Assembly (NCBI RefSeq): GCF_002002925.1
Contig: NZ_CP019511.1
Location: 2,046,001-2,110,000, forward strand
Length of the DNA: 64,000 bases
Reading direction: 5' to 3'
Source: Sphingomonas sp. LM7
GTDB taxonomy: Bacteria; Pseudomonadota; Alphaproteobacteria; Sphingomonadales; Sphingomonadaceae
In this document: one piece after another, positions 1 through 7,824 of the stretch
Layout: each line of letters starts with the position of its first letter
How positions within the stretch are numbered: the first letter of the stretch is position 1
Made by a program: the position numbers and the translations under genes
Notes under the pieces: model-generated
The model's input: only the letters and a program-made list of their open reading frames with translations
Databases searched by the model: none
Told to the model about the DNA's origin: nothing

Positions 1-1
1 T

Positions 2-247
2 TTCATCCATCGCTGGTGGGCCTGGGTCGCGGTCGCTGCCTTGATCGTGCTCGCGCGCGTCACGCGTCGCGTCGATCGCCGCGCCTCTGTCGCGATCCAC
101 AGTGCGTTCGGGATTCAGATCCTGCTCGGTATCGCCACGGTGATGAGCGGGATGAACATCGCGCTTGCAGCACTCCACCAGCTGGTCGGCGCGCTGCTCG
201 TGATCGCCACCGCCTGGGGCGTTCACGCCATCGGTCAGCGGCGATGA
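2..247 (+). CDS. ctaA: Heme A synthase (COX15/CtaA family), 3' end only
   Basis: The frame is open from the first bases and ends in TGA at 245-247, so only about the last 81 residues are present. Three hydrophobic stretches are visible, with HRWWAW near the start and ALHQLVGALLV near the end. The histidines in these contexts resemble the heme-ligand positions of the C-terminal half of COX15/CtaA, which converts heme O to heme A for cytochrome c oxidase in the inner membrane. The stop overlaps the cutA start (ATGA), suggesting co-transcription. Identification rests on a fragment, so it is probable rather than certain. Confidence 0.7.
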   Translation, partial: FIHRWWAWVAVAALIVLARVTRRVDRRASVAIHSAFGIQILLGIATVMSGMNIALAALHQLVGALLVIATAWGVHAIGQRR

Positions 248-558
248 GCGACATCGCACTACTGCATTGCACCTTCGCGGACCGCGCCGAAGCCGAACGC
301 GTCGCCGAAACCGTGATCGCCGAGCACCTCGCCGCCTGCGTCAACATCCTTGCGCCTTGCCGCTCGATCTATCGCTGGCACGGCGTAGTCGAGCGTGCCG
401 ACGAAGTTCCCGCGCTGTTCAAGACAACGCCATCGCTAGCCGAGCGCCTCCGCACCCGCATCGAAGCGCTCCATTCCTATGATCTGCCCGCCGTCGAGGC
501 ATGGCCGGTGGGCGCAAGCGCCGCCGTCAGCGGTTGGGTCGAAGCGGAGACCGGTTGA
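244..558 (+). CDS. cutA: Divalent-cation tolerance protein CutA
   Basis: The product is 104 residues, close to the usual 105-115 of CutA, a small trimeric cytoplasmic protein with a ferredoxin-like fold linked to copper and other divalent-metal tolerance. The N-terminal strand, the HLAACVNI segment, the following SIYRWHGVVE strand and the ALFKTT strand match the family pattern. I chose ATG 244, which overlaps the upstream stop by four bases; the longer open frame beginning at 16 runs over the upstream gene. The end overlaps the next start (TGATG at 556-560), so the three genes form one transcription unit. Confidence 0.9.
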   Translation: MSDIALLHCTFADRAEAERVAETVIAEHLAACVNILAPCRSIYRWHGVVERADEVPALFKTTPSLAERLRTRIEALHSYDLPAVEAWPVGASAAVSGWVEAETG

Positions 559-1394
559 TGCTGGCCGCGGCCGCGATGTTGCTTCAGGCGAGCCTGGCCG
601 CCACCGTATTCGCGCCGCCGCTCGATACGCCGATACGCATCACCGTCGAGCGGGTCGAGACGTCCCCAAAAGAACGCCGCTACCGGCAGGAGCGGCTGGT
701 GCGGTTCAGACCCGACGGCACTGGCTATCGCGCTGAGGCAGTGCTGGTCGCCAATGCCAGCGCGGCCCCCGAGGCATTGAGCGATCTTGTCGAACGCGGC
801 CTTTCCGCCCTCGCTGGCCAGACGATCGTGCTGCACCTCGATGTCAACGGCCAGGTGACCGGCATCGACGACATGACGGCGCTTTGGGATAGGGTCTGCC
901 AGCATATCGCCGACGCAGCGGCGGCGCGGCGCGGCCTGACGCCGGGCGAGTCCAACGCGCTTGCCACACGGCTGGTGGCGCCGCTCCGCGCATTGCCGCC
1001 CGAACGTCAGCGCGCGCTCCTCGCCACCCTGGTCACCGCAGCAATCATGACCGACCCTGTCGATGCACCCGGCAGCGCCGTCGCAGTCCAGCTCCCCGGT
1101 GCCTCGCCGTTCGGCACGCCCGCCACGCTCCAGGGCATCCGCCGTACCGAAGCGGTGGGCATCCTGCTCCACGTTTCGACCACGGCGACGGCAACGGTCG
1201 CGCTCCCCGCCGAGGGCAATGCGCCCGCCCGCGCCGGGTCCGTGACGCTCGATCGCGTCCGCGTCTTCGATCCGCGCACCGGCATGCTGGCCACGGCCAC
1301 CGACACCATTCGCAACGTCATTGCGACCCGCGAAACCCGGCTCGTTACGCATACCCGCGTCGAGCGCGCGCCCGGAAATGCCTGGCCGAAATAG
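558..1394 (+). CDS. Secreted protein of unknown function
   Basis: The product is 278 residues. I chose ATG 558 because it overlaps the cutA stop and is followed at once by a hydrophobic Ala/Leu-rich signal sequence ending near ASLA-ATVFAPP; the upstream in-frame start at 501 would bury this signal inside cutA. The mature part is soluble-looking, with no membrane segment, no cysteine-rich motif and no catalytic signature I recognise. It is probably periplasmic. Its position downstream of ctaA and cutA hints at an envelope or metal role, but that is only inference from linkage. Confidence 0.75.
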   Translation: MLAAAAMLLQASLAATVFAPPLDTPIRITVERVETSPKERRYRQERLVRFRPDGTGYRAEAVLVANASAAPEALSDLVERGLSALAGQTIVLHLDVNGQVTGIDDMTALWDRVCQHIADAAAARRGLTPGESNALATRLVAPLRALPPERQRALLATLVTAAIMTDPVDAPGSAVAVQLPGASPFGTPATLQGIRRTEAVGILLHVSTTATATVALPAEGNAPARAGSVTLDRVRVFDPRTGMLATATDTIRNVIATRETRLVTHTRVERAPGNAWPK

Positions 1395-1399
1395 CACGA

Positions 1400-1413
1400 G
1401 GTATCATGATACC
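1400..1413. promoter_or_regulatory. Perfect 14-bp palindrome in the rplM upstream region
   Basis: GGTATCATGATACC is fully self-complementary. It lies six bases after the stop of the secreted-protein gene and about 115 bases before rplM. It may be a protein-binding site or part of a processing hairpin. A TTGACT hexamer at 1437-1442 could be the -35 of the ribosomal operon, although I see no convincing -10 at the right distance. Confidence 0.35.
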
Positions 1414-1529
1414 CGTCAGCAAAGCCCCCGATTTGCTTGACTTTCGGCCACCCTTCCGCCAAACGCCACTCAACCGCGCTGGCCGAGAGGCTGGCGCGCT
1501 CGCGTTTAAACCTCGAAAGGTCACAGGCC

Positions 1530-2009
1530 ATGAAGGCGCTGATGAAGACCACAAAGTCGGTGAAGCCGGCCGAAGTGGAGAAGAAGTGGCATATCGTCGA
1601 TGCCGACGGCCTGGTGGTCGGTCGCGCTGCGACGATCATCGCCAACGTCCTGCGCGGCAAGCACAAGACGAGCTTCACCCCGCACGTCGATTGCGGCGAC
1701 AACGTCGTCGTCATCAACGCGGACAAGATCCGTTTCACCGGCAAGAAGCTGGCGAACAAGGTCTATTACAAGCACACCGGCTATGCCGGCGGCATCAAGG
1801 AAATCACCGCGGGCAAGGTGCTCGAGGGTCGTTTCCCGGAGCGCGTGCTCGAAAAGGCCGTTGAGCGCATGATCCCGCGCGGCCCGCTTGGCCGCCAGCA
1901 GATGCGTAACCTGCGCATCTTCGCCGGCACCGAGCATCCGCACGCCGCGCAGAACCCCGAAGTCCTCGACATCGCGTCGATGAACCGCAAGAACAAGGTG
2001 GGCGCATAA
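1530..2009 (+). CDS. rplM: 50S ribosomal protein L13
   Basis: The product is 159 residues, somewhat longer than E. coli L13 (142) but normal for alphaproteobacteria. The family is clear from [13 protein letters not shown] near the N-terminus, the [19 protein letters not shown] block, and the MIPRGPLGR and [13 protein letters not shown] segments. L13 binds 23S rRNA early in large-subunit assembly. ATG 1530 is preceded by GAAAGG at 1515-1520; the frame is open further upstream, but that part does not resemble L13. The stop overlaps the rpsI start (TAATG), the standard rplM-rpsI operon. Confidence 0.97.
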   Translation: MKALMKTTKSVKPAEVEKKWHIVDADGLVVGRAATIIANVLRGKHKTSFTPHVDCGDNVVVINADKIRFTGKKLANKVYYKHTGYAGGIKEITAGKVLEGRFPERVLEKAVERMIPRGPLGRQQMRNLRIFAGTEHPHAAQNPEVLDIASMNRKNKVGA

Positions 2010-2548
2010 TGTCCGACAACCGCCAGTCCCTTTCCGATCTCGGCGCCATCGCCGCCGGTGAAGAGCCTACGGGCGTTCCGGCCAGCGCCCACGAGTATCT
2101 GAACGCCCCGGCCGCTCCGGCTGCGCCGACGATGCCGCTGCGCGAGAAGATCATCGACAGCCTCGGCCGCTCGTATGCGACCGGCCGCCGCAAGGACGCC
2201 GTCGCCCGCGTCTGGATCAAGCCGGGCACCGGCAAGATCACGATCAACGGCCGCGACCAGGAAGTCTATTTCGCACGTCCGACGCTGCGTCTCGTCATCA
2301 ACCAGCCGTTCGGTGTCGCCGAGCGCCAGGGCCAGTATGACGTGATCTGCACCGTCAAGGGCGGCGGGCTTTCGGGCCAGGCCGGCGCCGTCAAGCACGG
2401 CATCAGCCAGGCCCTGACTCGCTATGAGCCGGTGCTTCGCGCCCCGGTCAAGGCAGCAGGCTTCCTGACCCGCGACAGCCGCACGGTCGAGCGTAAGAAG
2501 TACGGCAAGGCCAAGGCCCGTCGTAGCTTCCAGTTCTCGAAGCGCTAA
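2009..2548 (+). CDS. rpsI: 30S ribosomal protein S9
   Basis: The product is 179 residues. The last 130 or so are classical S9: [19 protein letters not shown], the GRDQEVYF and [19 protein letters not shown] segments, and the C-terminal [23 protein letters not shown] tail that reaches the decoding centre. About 50 residues precede the S9 fold and are acidic and Ala/Pro-rich. Extended S9 proteins occur in alphaproteobacteria, but this one is at the long end. It is translationally coupled to rplM and followed by a strong hairpin terminator. Confidence 0.97.
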   Translation: MSDNRQSLSDLGAIAAGEEPTGVPASAHEYLNAPAAPAAPTMPLREKIIDSLGRSYATGRRKDAVARVWIKPGTGKITINGRDQEVYFARPTLRLVINQPFGVAERQGQYDVICTVKGGGLSGQAGAVKHGISQALTRYEPVLRAPVKAAGFLTRDSRTVERKKYGKAKARRSFQFSKR

Positions 2549-2567
2549 GCGGTTCACAGAATACGCG

Positions 2568-2597
2568 AAGGGCGGTCCGGCAACGGGCCGCCCTTTT
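2568..2597 (+). terminator. Rho-independent terminator after rpsI
   Basis: A 12-pair stem (AAGGGCGGTCCG pairing with CGGGCCGCCCTT, one G-U) closes on a GCAA tetraloop and runs into TTTT. It lies 20 bases after the rpsI stop and may also serve the convergent gene ending at 2608. Confidence 0.85.
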
Positions 2598-2607
2598 CGT
2601 ATCGGCG

Positions 2608-4212
2608 TCAGGCCGGTTCGAGCCAGCCTGCATAGCGGACTACCGGGCCGACCAGCGGCAACCGCACATCCACTTCGAAGCGGAAGCGATCGTCTTCCTG
2701 CCATTCGCGCGCTGCGATGCGCGGTCCGAGCAGGCGCGGCATCGGCACGCCGAACGCCGACCAGCGCCGCAGCACCATGCGCAGTCCCGCGCTGTCGCTG
2801 GGCAAGTCGAATTCGAAGCGCAACGGGCCGAACCGCTCCACGACACCGGCGCGGGCCTGGCTAAGTTCGCTCGAAAAGCGATGCCCACCAAAGTCGCGGT
2901 TCCAGCGTTCGCGGCCGCATCGTTCGGCGAACGAGACGTGGAGCGGCCATGTCCCGGAAGGCGGGAAGTCCATGATTCGGCCGATCAGCTGCGCCACGCC
3001 CTTTCCGCGGATGACGGTTCCCTCGCCGCGTGCGCCGCCATCGCCGTGGAGCCGGTGCATCTCGCGTACCTGCTCGGGCAGCGCGCGGAAGCGCGCGCCC
3101 ATCGCCCGCTGGTACAAGGGAATAGATTTCCGCTCGGTGATCGCATGACGAATCGCCAGCCGCGCGAATAAGGGCTCGAACTGCGCCAAGGTCAGCAGCC
3201 CCCCTGCATCCCGAGCGCCCGGCGCCACCCTGCCCGCGAGGATTTCCTCCGCCAGCAACGCCGCGGCCAGCGTCGGTATCTCCGGCCCGTCGCCCTCCCT
3301 CGCGATCAGCGTCCAGCGCCGTTCGAGGCCTGCCAGAGTCACGGTCACCGACATTGCCGAACGGTCGCTGCCTGCCCAGCCGGTCAGGTGCTGGAGCGGA
3401 TGCAGCCATCCCGCAGCGCCGCGCAGCGTACCGATCCAGCCCCAGCGCACCGGCCAGCTCAACAGCCACAGCGCGATCATCTGAAAGCCGAGTTCGGTGC
3501 CGGCTCTAAAAATCGTCGCCGGCCGCCCCTCGATCGCCGCGGGCAGCAAATCGGCATCGGGCACATCGGCGAGCGCCACCCATCGGCGCAGCGGCTTTTC
3601 GCCGGCTATCGCAAAGCATTCGCGGCGCAGTTCCTGCCATCCGGTCGCGAGATGCCGCCGTCGTCCTAGCCACAACACAATCGGCTTGCCGACATAGGAC
3701 AGGATCGCCGCAGCGACCGACCGGCCTGCGACGGCGCGGTTCGATGCGCTGATCGCGATCTCCACTTGCCGGACCGCGTCCTCCCCGGCCAGCGCGCGCA
3801 CCACTGCGCCCGACAGCGCGGGCACGCTTGAGGCGCCCGCGACCACCGGCACGCCCGCCGCCTTCGCTGCGGCGTCGAGTCGGCCGATGCCGACCACGAA
3901 GGCGCGGCCATCGGCAAGGTCGAGATAGGAGATGCGCATCGCGATGCAGGCCTCCGGCACAGTGTAGCCGCTCGCCTGGAACGGCCCCGCCGCATCGATC
4001 ACCAGCTCGGGCCGCTCGCGCGCCAGGACCATGCCGATCCCGCTGTCGCGATCGGCAACCGCCGGCTCGGCACCCGGGAGCCCCGCGCAGAACGCCGCCG
4101 CCTTGTCGCCGCTCCGCCCCGCCACCAGCACCTGATGCCCCGCAGCGAGCAGCCGCCGCGTCAGCCGCGCGCCGAAGCCGCCATAACCGCCGATCACGAG
4201 GATACGGCTCAC
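2608..4212 (-). CDS. Saccharopine-dehydrogenase-like oxidoreductase fused to a DUF4166 domain
   Basis: The product is 534 residues. The N-terminus holds a Rossmann nucleotide site, ILVIGGYGGFGARL, followed by a saccharopine-dehydrogenase/SDR-type region to about residue 330. The last 180 residues (from roughly IPLYQRAMGARFRALP) resemble DUF4166 and also the separate DUF4166 protein encoded upstream at 4601-5290. I chose GTG 4212 because it overlaps the upstream stop (GTGA) and starts directly at the nucleotide fold; the longer frame to 4356 lies inside the DUF393 gene. The substrate is unknown. It is the last gene of a three-gene operon. Confidence 0.8.
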   Translation of the reverse strand: MSRILVIGGYGGFGARLTRRLLAAGHQVLVAGRSGDKAAAFCAGLPGAEPAVADRDSGIGMVLARERPELVIDAAGPFQASGYTVPEACIAMRISYLDLADGRAFVVGIGRLDAAAKAAGVPVVAGASSVPALSGAVVRALAGEDAVRQVEIAISASNRAVAGRSVAAAILSYVGKPIVLWLGRRRHLATGWQELRRECFAIAGEKPLRRWVALADVPDADLLPAAIEGRPATIFRAGTELGFQMIALWLLSWPVRWGWIGTLRGAAGWLHPLQHLTGWAGSDRSAMSVTVTLAGLERRWTLIAREGDGPEIPTLAAALLAEEILAGRVAPGARDAGGLLTLAQFEPLFARLAIRHAITERKSIPLYQRAMGARFRALPEQVREMHRLHGDGGARGEGTVIRGKGVAQLIGRIMDFPPSGTWPLHVSFAERCGRERWNRDFGGHRFSSELSQARAGVVERFGPLRFEFDLPSDSAGLRMVLRRWSAFGVPMPRLLGPRIAAREWQEDDRFRFEVDVRLPLVGPVVRYAGWLEPA

Positions 4213-4604
4213 AGCACGCGGTCCCGCTGCTCGGGCGTCGGCATCCAGCATGTCTCGCGCCGCCCGAACAGCCGATAGCGACGCCGCGCGACCCAGCGGT
4301 ACAACGGATCGCGCATCCCACGCGGCACCAGCCCGAACACACCCACGGCGCGCCACGGCCAGCCAAGCCCGCGCCAGATCGCAAGGATGGCATCGCTGTC
4401 GCGCAACGCCGTCTCGCCCTGAACGACGATCAACGTGTCGGGATCGGCGGGATCGATCCCGAAGCGCCGATAGATCGCCGCGCCCGCATCCCCCTGCATC
4501 GACGCAAGGCGAAAGCGGCCGCGCCGATCATGCCGCAGTACGAATTGCGCATGTGCCGAGCACAATATGCACGCCGCATCGAACACGATGACCGGATGCT
4601 TCAT
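4209..4604 (-). CDS. DUF393 (DCC-type) thiol-disulfide oxidoreductase-like protein
   Basis: The product is 131 residues, the usual size for the DCC/DUF393 family. The N-terminal strand VIVFDAACILCSAHAQFVL carries the Cys-x-x-Cys pair of the family (here CILC) and is followed by a basic RHDRRGRFRLASMQG segment. The C-terminal RYRLFGRRETCW is also typical. ATG 4604 overlaps the stop of the preceding gene (ATGA), and its own stop overlaps the next start. Members are predicted redox proteins with no settled substrate. Here it sits between two DUF4166-containing genes. Confidence 0.85.
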   Translation of the reverse strand: MKHPVIVFDAACILCSAHAQFVLRHDRRGRFRLASMQGDAGAAIYRRFGIDPADPDTLIVVQGETALRDSDAILAIWRGLGWPWRAVGVFGLVPRGMRDPLYRWVARRRYRLFGRRETCWMPTPEQRDRVL

Positions 4605-5290
4605 GCCGCATGCTCCGGCGGATCGGCGAACACCGCCAACTGGTGGACCAGTTCGCCCAGCCAGGGATGAACGAGGTCGAGGCTGAACGCGAACCGGCCG
4701 CTGCCCAGATCGGTATGGCCAACTAGGAGCTGCCCGATCAGTCCATTGCGGATAGGCAGCCGCACGCCCGCCAGCCGCAGGAAATAATGGTCGCTGACGA
4801 ACCACAACGCCCCGCCCCGCTCCTCCAGCCGCAACGCAATGCCGACGCCGAGCCCGAGATATTCTTCGAGCCCGGTCGGCCCGGCGAAACGCTTCGCGCT
4901 GTGGATGACCTGTGGAAAACCGTGGCGTCGGCCATATTGGCGCGTCCAATACTGGCTTCGTCCGTCCTTGTCGGTGGTAATGCTGACGCTGGCGGACACG
5001 CCGGTATCGCTGCCAAGCGGCAGCGGCGCGCCGATCAGCCGCGCGACCTGCGCCAGCAGCCGCCCCGCGATCGACATGCGGCACTCGACGACTTCGCCGA
5101 CATACGTCACGCAGCCGCCCAGCGCGATCTTGCGAAGGAAGCGGCGACGCACCGCGGGCGCGAGGAACAGCCAGCGCCGCCCGAGCAACCGCGCGAACGG
5201 ACTCGCCGCATCGGCGTCCGCGCAGGCAGCGACCGGCGCCCAGCCCGCATATCGGGCAAGCGCTCCGCAGCGATATCCGGGCGTGAACAC
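4601..5290 (-). CDS. DUF4166 domain protein
   Basis: The product is 229 residues and is one DUF4166 unit, with GEVVECRMSIAGRLLAQVARLIGAPLPL and a later TDLGSGRFAFSLDLVHPWLGE segment. It resembles the C-terminal part of the oxidoreductase two genes downstream, so the operon encodes this domain twice. The proposed start is GTG 5290; an internal start near VAACADADAASPFARLLG is possible. An imperfect copy of the regulator's palindrome (TTTCTGTAAAACGAAA, 5300-5315) lies just upstream. The biochemical role of the family is not known to me. Confidence 0.75.
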   Translation of the reverse strand: MFTPGYRCGALARYAGWAPVAACADADAASPFARLLGRRWLFLAPAVRRRFLRKIALGGCVTYVGEVVECRMSIAGRLLAQVARLIGAPLPLGSDTGVSASVSITTDKDGRSQYWTRQYGRRHGFPQVIHSAKRFAGPTGLEEYLGLGVGIALRLEERGGALWFVSDHYFLRLAGVRLPIRNGLIGQLLVGHTDLGSGRFAFSLDLVHPWLGELVHQLAVFADPPEHAA

Positions 5291-5299
5291 TGTCGGTCC

Positions 5300-5315
5300 T
5301 TTCTGTAAAACGAAA
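5300..5315. promoter_or_regulatory. Imperfect second copy of the 5.9-kb operator-like sequence
   Basis: TTTCTGTAAAACGAAA is an imperfect inverted repeat sharing TTTCTGT and GAAA with the better palindrome at 5907-5926. It lies ten bases before the start of the DUF4166 gene, a good position for repression of the operon. The match is short and the call is tentative. Confidence 0.4.
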
Positions 5316-5350
5316 CCCCGCGCCTCACGGACAGCCTGCGCGTGCGCGCC

Positions 5351-5917
5351 CTAGGCCTCTTTCGATTTGCCCTTGGGCAGAAACGCCAGCACGCGCTTGC
5401 CCATCCGGATCAGCAGCATCAGCCGGCTGGGCGGGATCGCGATCATCTGCTGATACCAGTCGTCGATCGTCGCCACGAAATCGCGCATCGCCTCGATCCG
5501 CTCGCGCGCCACGGCGGAGATGCGCGGGTCGTCGCGCGCCTCGTCGGTGCAGATCTTGAGCGCGGCGACGGCGGGATCGATCTCGCGCTCCTTGCGGCCC
5601 TGGGCGATGCGCGTGAGCATCTGCATCAGATCGACTTCGGCTTCATAATGATCGCGCCGGTCGCCCATCATCGGCACCCGCCGGATCAGCTTCCAGCCGA
5701 GCAGTTCCTTGAGACTGTTCGACGTGTTGCTCCGCGCGATCCGCAGCGTGTCGCTGATCTCCTCGGCATTGAGCGGCCGCTCGCTGAGATAAAGCAGCGC
5801 GTGGATCTGCGCGACCGAGCGGTTGACGCCCCATTGCCCGCCCATCTCGCCCCAATGCAGCACGAACTGCTGGACCGCCATCGGAAGCAATACATTGTTG
5901 TCCGTAATTTCTGTCAT
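5351..5917 (-). CDS. MarR/GbsR-like transcriptional regulator
   Basis: The product is 188 residues. The first 100 form a winged helix-turn-helix of the GbsR/MarR type: WGVNRSVAQIHALLYLSERPLNAEEISDTLRIARSNTSNSLKELLGWKLIRR, followed by a wing region with the DRRDHYEAEVD motif. The C-terminal half is helical and probably dimerises. I chose ATG 5917; the frame is open to 6076, but the added residues have no matching fold and lie in AT-rich leader DNA. The start codon lies inside a palindrome, which suggests self-repression. The three downstream genes on the same strand are the likely regulon. Confidence 0.85.
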   Translation of the reverse strand: MTEITDNNVLLPMAVQQFVLHWGEMGGQWGVNRSVAQIHALLYLSERPLNAEEISDTLRIARSNTSNSLKELLGWKLIRRVPMMGDRRDHYEAEVDLMQMLTRIAQGRKEREIDPAVAALKICTDEARDDPRISAVARERIEAMRDFVATIDDWYQQMIAIPPSRLMLLIRMGKRVLAFLPKGKSKEA

Positions 5918-5926
5918 AACAGAAAT
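5907..5926. promoter_or_regulatory. Operator-like palindrome over the regulator start codon
   Basis: ATTTCTG (5907-5913) and CAGAAAT (5920-5926) form seven-base inverted arms around TCATAA, which contains the regulator's start codon on the minus strand. The size and spacing suit a MarR-type dimer. A related sequence at 5300-5315 supports a shared operator. Confidence 0.6.
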
Positions 5927-6120
5927 ATATGACGCCGGACGCGTGCTGTCAATGATCCTCACGCTGATCCGGACGGCGCGTCGGCACCCGCTCGCAGGCC
6001 CCAAACATGAAAATTTGGCTAAGGTTTCCTTAGGGATTTCCACAAGTTGTCGGATTAACCCTGTCCCTCTATTCATAAGGATGCAGGTTGCGCGCGGGCG
6101 CAGCGGCGGGGGATCATCCA

Positions 6121-7812
6121 GTGTTCACACCACGCGTATCGGTTGCGCTCAGCGTAGCTTTTCTCTCTGTGCTCTCGGCTTGCGGCGGCGATAGCGGCGG
6201 TGGCGGCGGCAGCGGCTCGACCGGCGGCGGGCTGGTGACCGTCACGCCCACCCCCACACCCACGCCGACCTTCACCGAAGGCGATGCCGCGCGCCTCGCC
6301 AAGCAGGCGAGCTTCGGCCCGACCCCGGCGCTGATCGCCAAGATCAAGGAGATGGGCGTCAACGCCTGGCTCGACGAGCAGTTCGCCGCGACCGGCAGCA
6401 CCTATGTCGATCTCGCAGGCGAAGTGCGCCGCGACTATTGCGCGAGCACCGACACGGTCTGCACGCGGATGCGCTTCTCGCGTACTCCGGTCGCGATGCG
6501 GTTCTATGCCGATGCGGTGATGGCACCCGATCAGCTCCGCCAGCGCGTCGCCTTCGCGCTGGGTCAGATGATCGTCGCTTCGGAGGCCGAAGTGAATTCG
6601 ACCGCCGGCATCGCCGCGCTCAACCAGATCTTCCTCGAAAACGCCTTCGGCAATTTTCGCGACGTGCTCGCCCGGGCGACGATGCTCGGCTACATGGGCG
6701 ACTATCTCGACATGGCCGACAGCAACAAGTCGGCGCCGTCGGAAAATTATGCCCGCGAGCTGCTCCAGCTCTTCTCGATGGGCCCCGACCAGCTCAACAT
6801 GGACGGCACGCCCAAGCTCGACGCCGGCGGCGCACGCCAGCCCAATTACACCTCCGACGACATTCGCGGGGTCGCCCGTGCGCTCACCGGCTGGACCTAT
6901 GCCCGGGTCGGCGGCGCGGCGATCACCGACGGCAATGCCCGCGACTATTCGCGGCCGATGATCGCGGTCGCTACTCGCTACGATACGACTGCCAAGGCGT
7001 TCCTTGGCACCAATGTGCCCGCGGGGGCTGCGCAGGATGCCAGCGTTGCCGCCGTGGTCGATGCAGCCTTCAACAATGCCTCGACCGCGCCGTTCGTGTC
7101 GAAGTTCCTGATCACCCATCTCGTCACGCCGAACCCCACGCCGGCCTATGTCGGCCGCGTATCGGCGGTGTTCGCCAATAACGGCAGCGGCGTGCGCGGC
7201 GATCTCAAGGCCGTGGTCCGCGCGATCCTGACTGACGCCGAGGCCCGCAATGCACCCACGGCGAGCGCCGGCAAGGTCAAGGAGCCGATCCTGCTGATGG
7301 CCGGCCTCGCGCGGGTGATCGGTTTCACCACCGACGGCTATGTCTTCGTCAATCGCGATTCGAGCATGGGCCAGCCGGTGATGCGCGCGCCTTCGGTGTT
7401 CAACTTCTATCCGACCGACTATCCGCTGCCCGGCAGCACCACGCTCAAGAGCCCGGCATCGAAGCTGCTCAACACCTCGAACGTGCTGCGCTGGCACAAC
7501 TTCGTCTATGACTGGACCGTGGGCGGCGACGCTACCCGCGCCGAATATGCAGTGAGCTCAGGCCTGCCCAATTCCTCGCTCACCCAGCCGCTGTGGAGCG
7601 ATTGGGAGGCGTTCGGCACCGATCTCGACGGCATGGTCGCGCGCATCAATCTGCTGATGTTCGCCAACGCGCTGAGCCAGCCGCAAAAGGATGCGCTCAA
7701 GGCGTCGGCCACGGCGATCACCCATGCCGATCCGGTCGTCCAGGCCCGCAAGCGCGCCCAGATGATGCTCTATGTCGCGGCTTCGAGCCCGATCTTCCTT
7801 GTCGACCGCTAA
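6121..7812 (+). CDS. DUF1800 family lipoprotein
   Basis: The product is 563 residues. A lipoprotein signal (VALSVAFLSVLSAC) is followed by a Gly/Ser-rich and Thr-Pro repeat linker, then a DUF1800 domain with AARLAKQASFGPT near its start and NYARELLQLFSMGPDQLN and RGVARALTGWTY in the middle. I chose GTG 6121: it gives a proper signal peptide and has a GGGGG ribosome-binding stretch at about 6108-6113, while the TTG at 6088 adds residues with no function. DUF1800 proteins occur with DUF1501 partners, as here 12 bases downstream. Their role is unsettled; an envelope function is inferred. Confidence 0.88.
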   Translation: MFTPRVSVALSVAFLSVLSACGGDSGGGGGSGSTGGGLVTVTPTPTPTPTFTEGDAARLAKQASFGPTPALIAKIKEMGVNAWLDEQFAATGSTYVDLAGEVRRDYCASTDTVCTRMRFSRTPVAMRFYADAVMAPDQLRQRVAFALGQMIVASEAEVNSTAGIAALNQIFLENAFGNFRDVLARATMLGYMGDYLDMADSNKSAPSENYARELLQLFSMGPDQLNMDGTPKLDAGGARQPNYTSDDIRGVARALTGWTYARVGGAAITDGNARDYSRPMIAVATRYDTTAKAFLGTNVPAGAAQDASVAAVVDAAFNNASTAPFVSKFLITHLVTPNPTPAYVGRVSAVFANNGSGVRGDLKAVVRAILTDAEARNAPTASAGKVKEPILLMAGLARVIGFTTDGYVFVNRDSSMGQPVMRAPSVFNFYPTDYPLPGSTTLKSPASKLLNTSNVLRWHNFVYDWTVGGDATRAEYAVSSGLPNSSLTQPLWSDWEAFGTDLDGMVARINLLMFANALSQPQKDALKASATAITHADPVVQARKRAQMMLYVAASSPIFLVDR

Positions 7813-7824
7813 GGGAACCGACAG

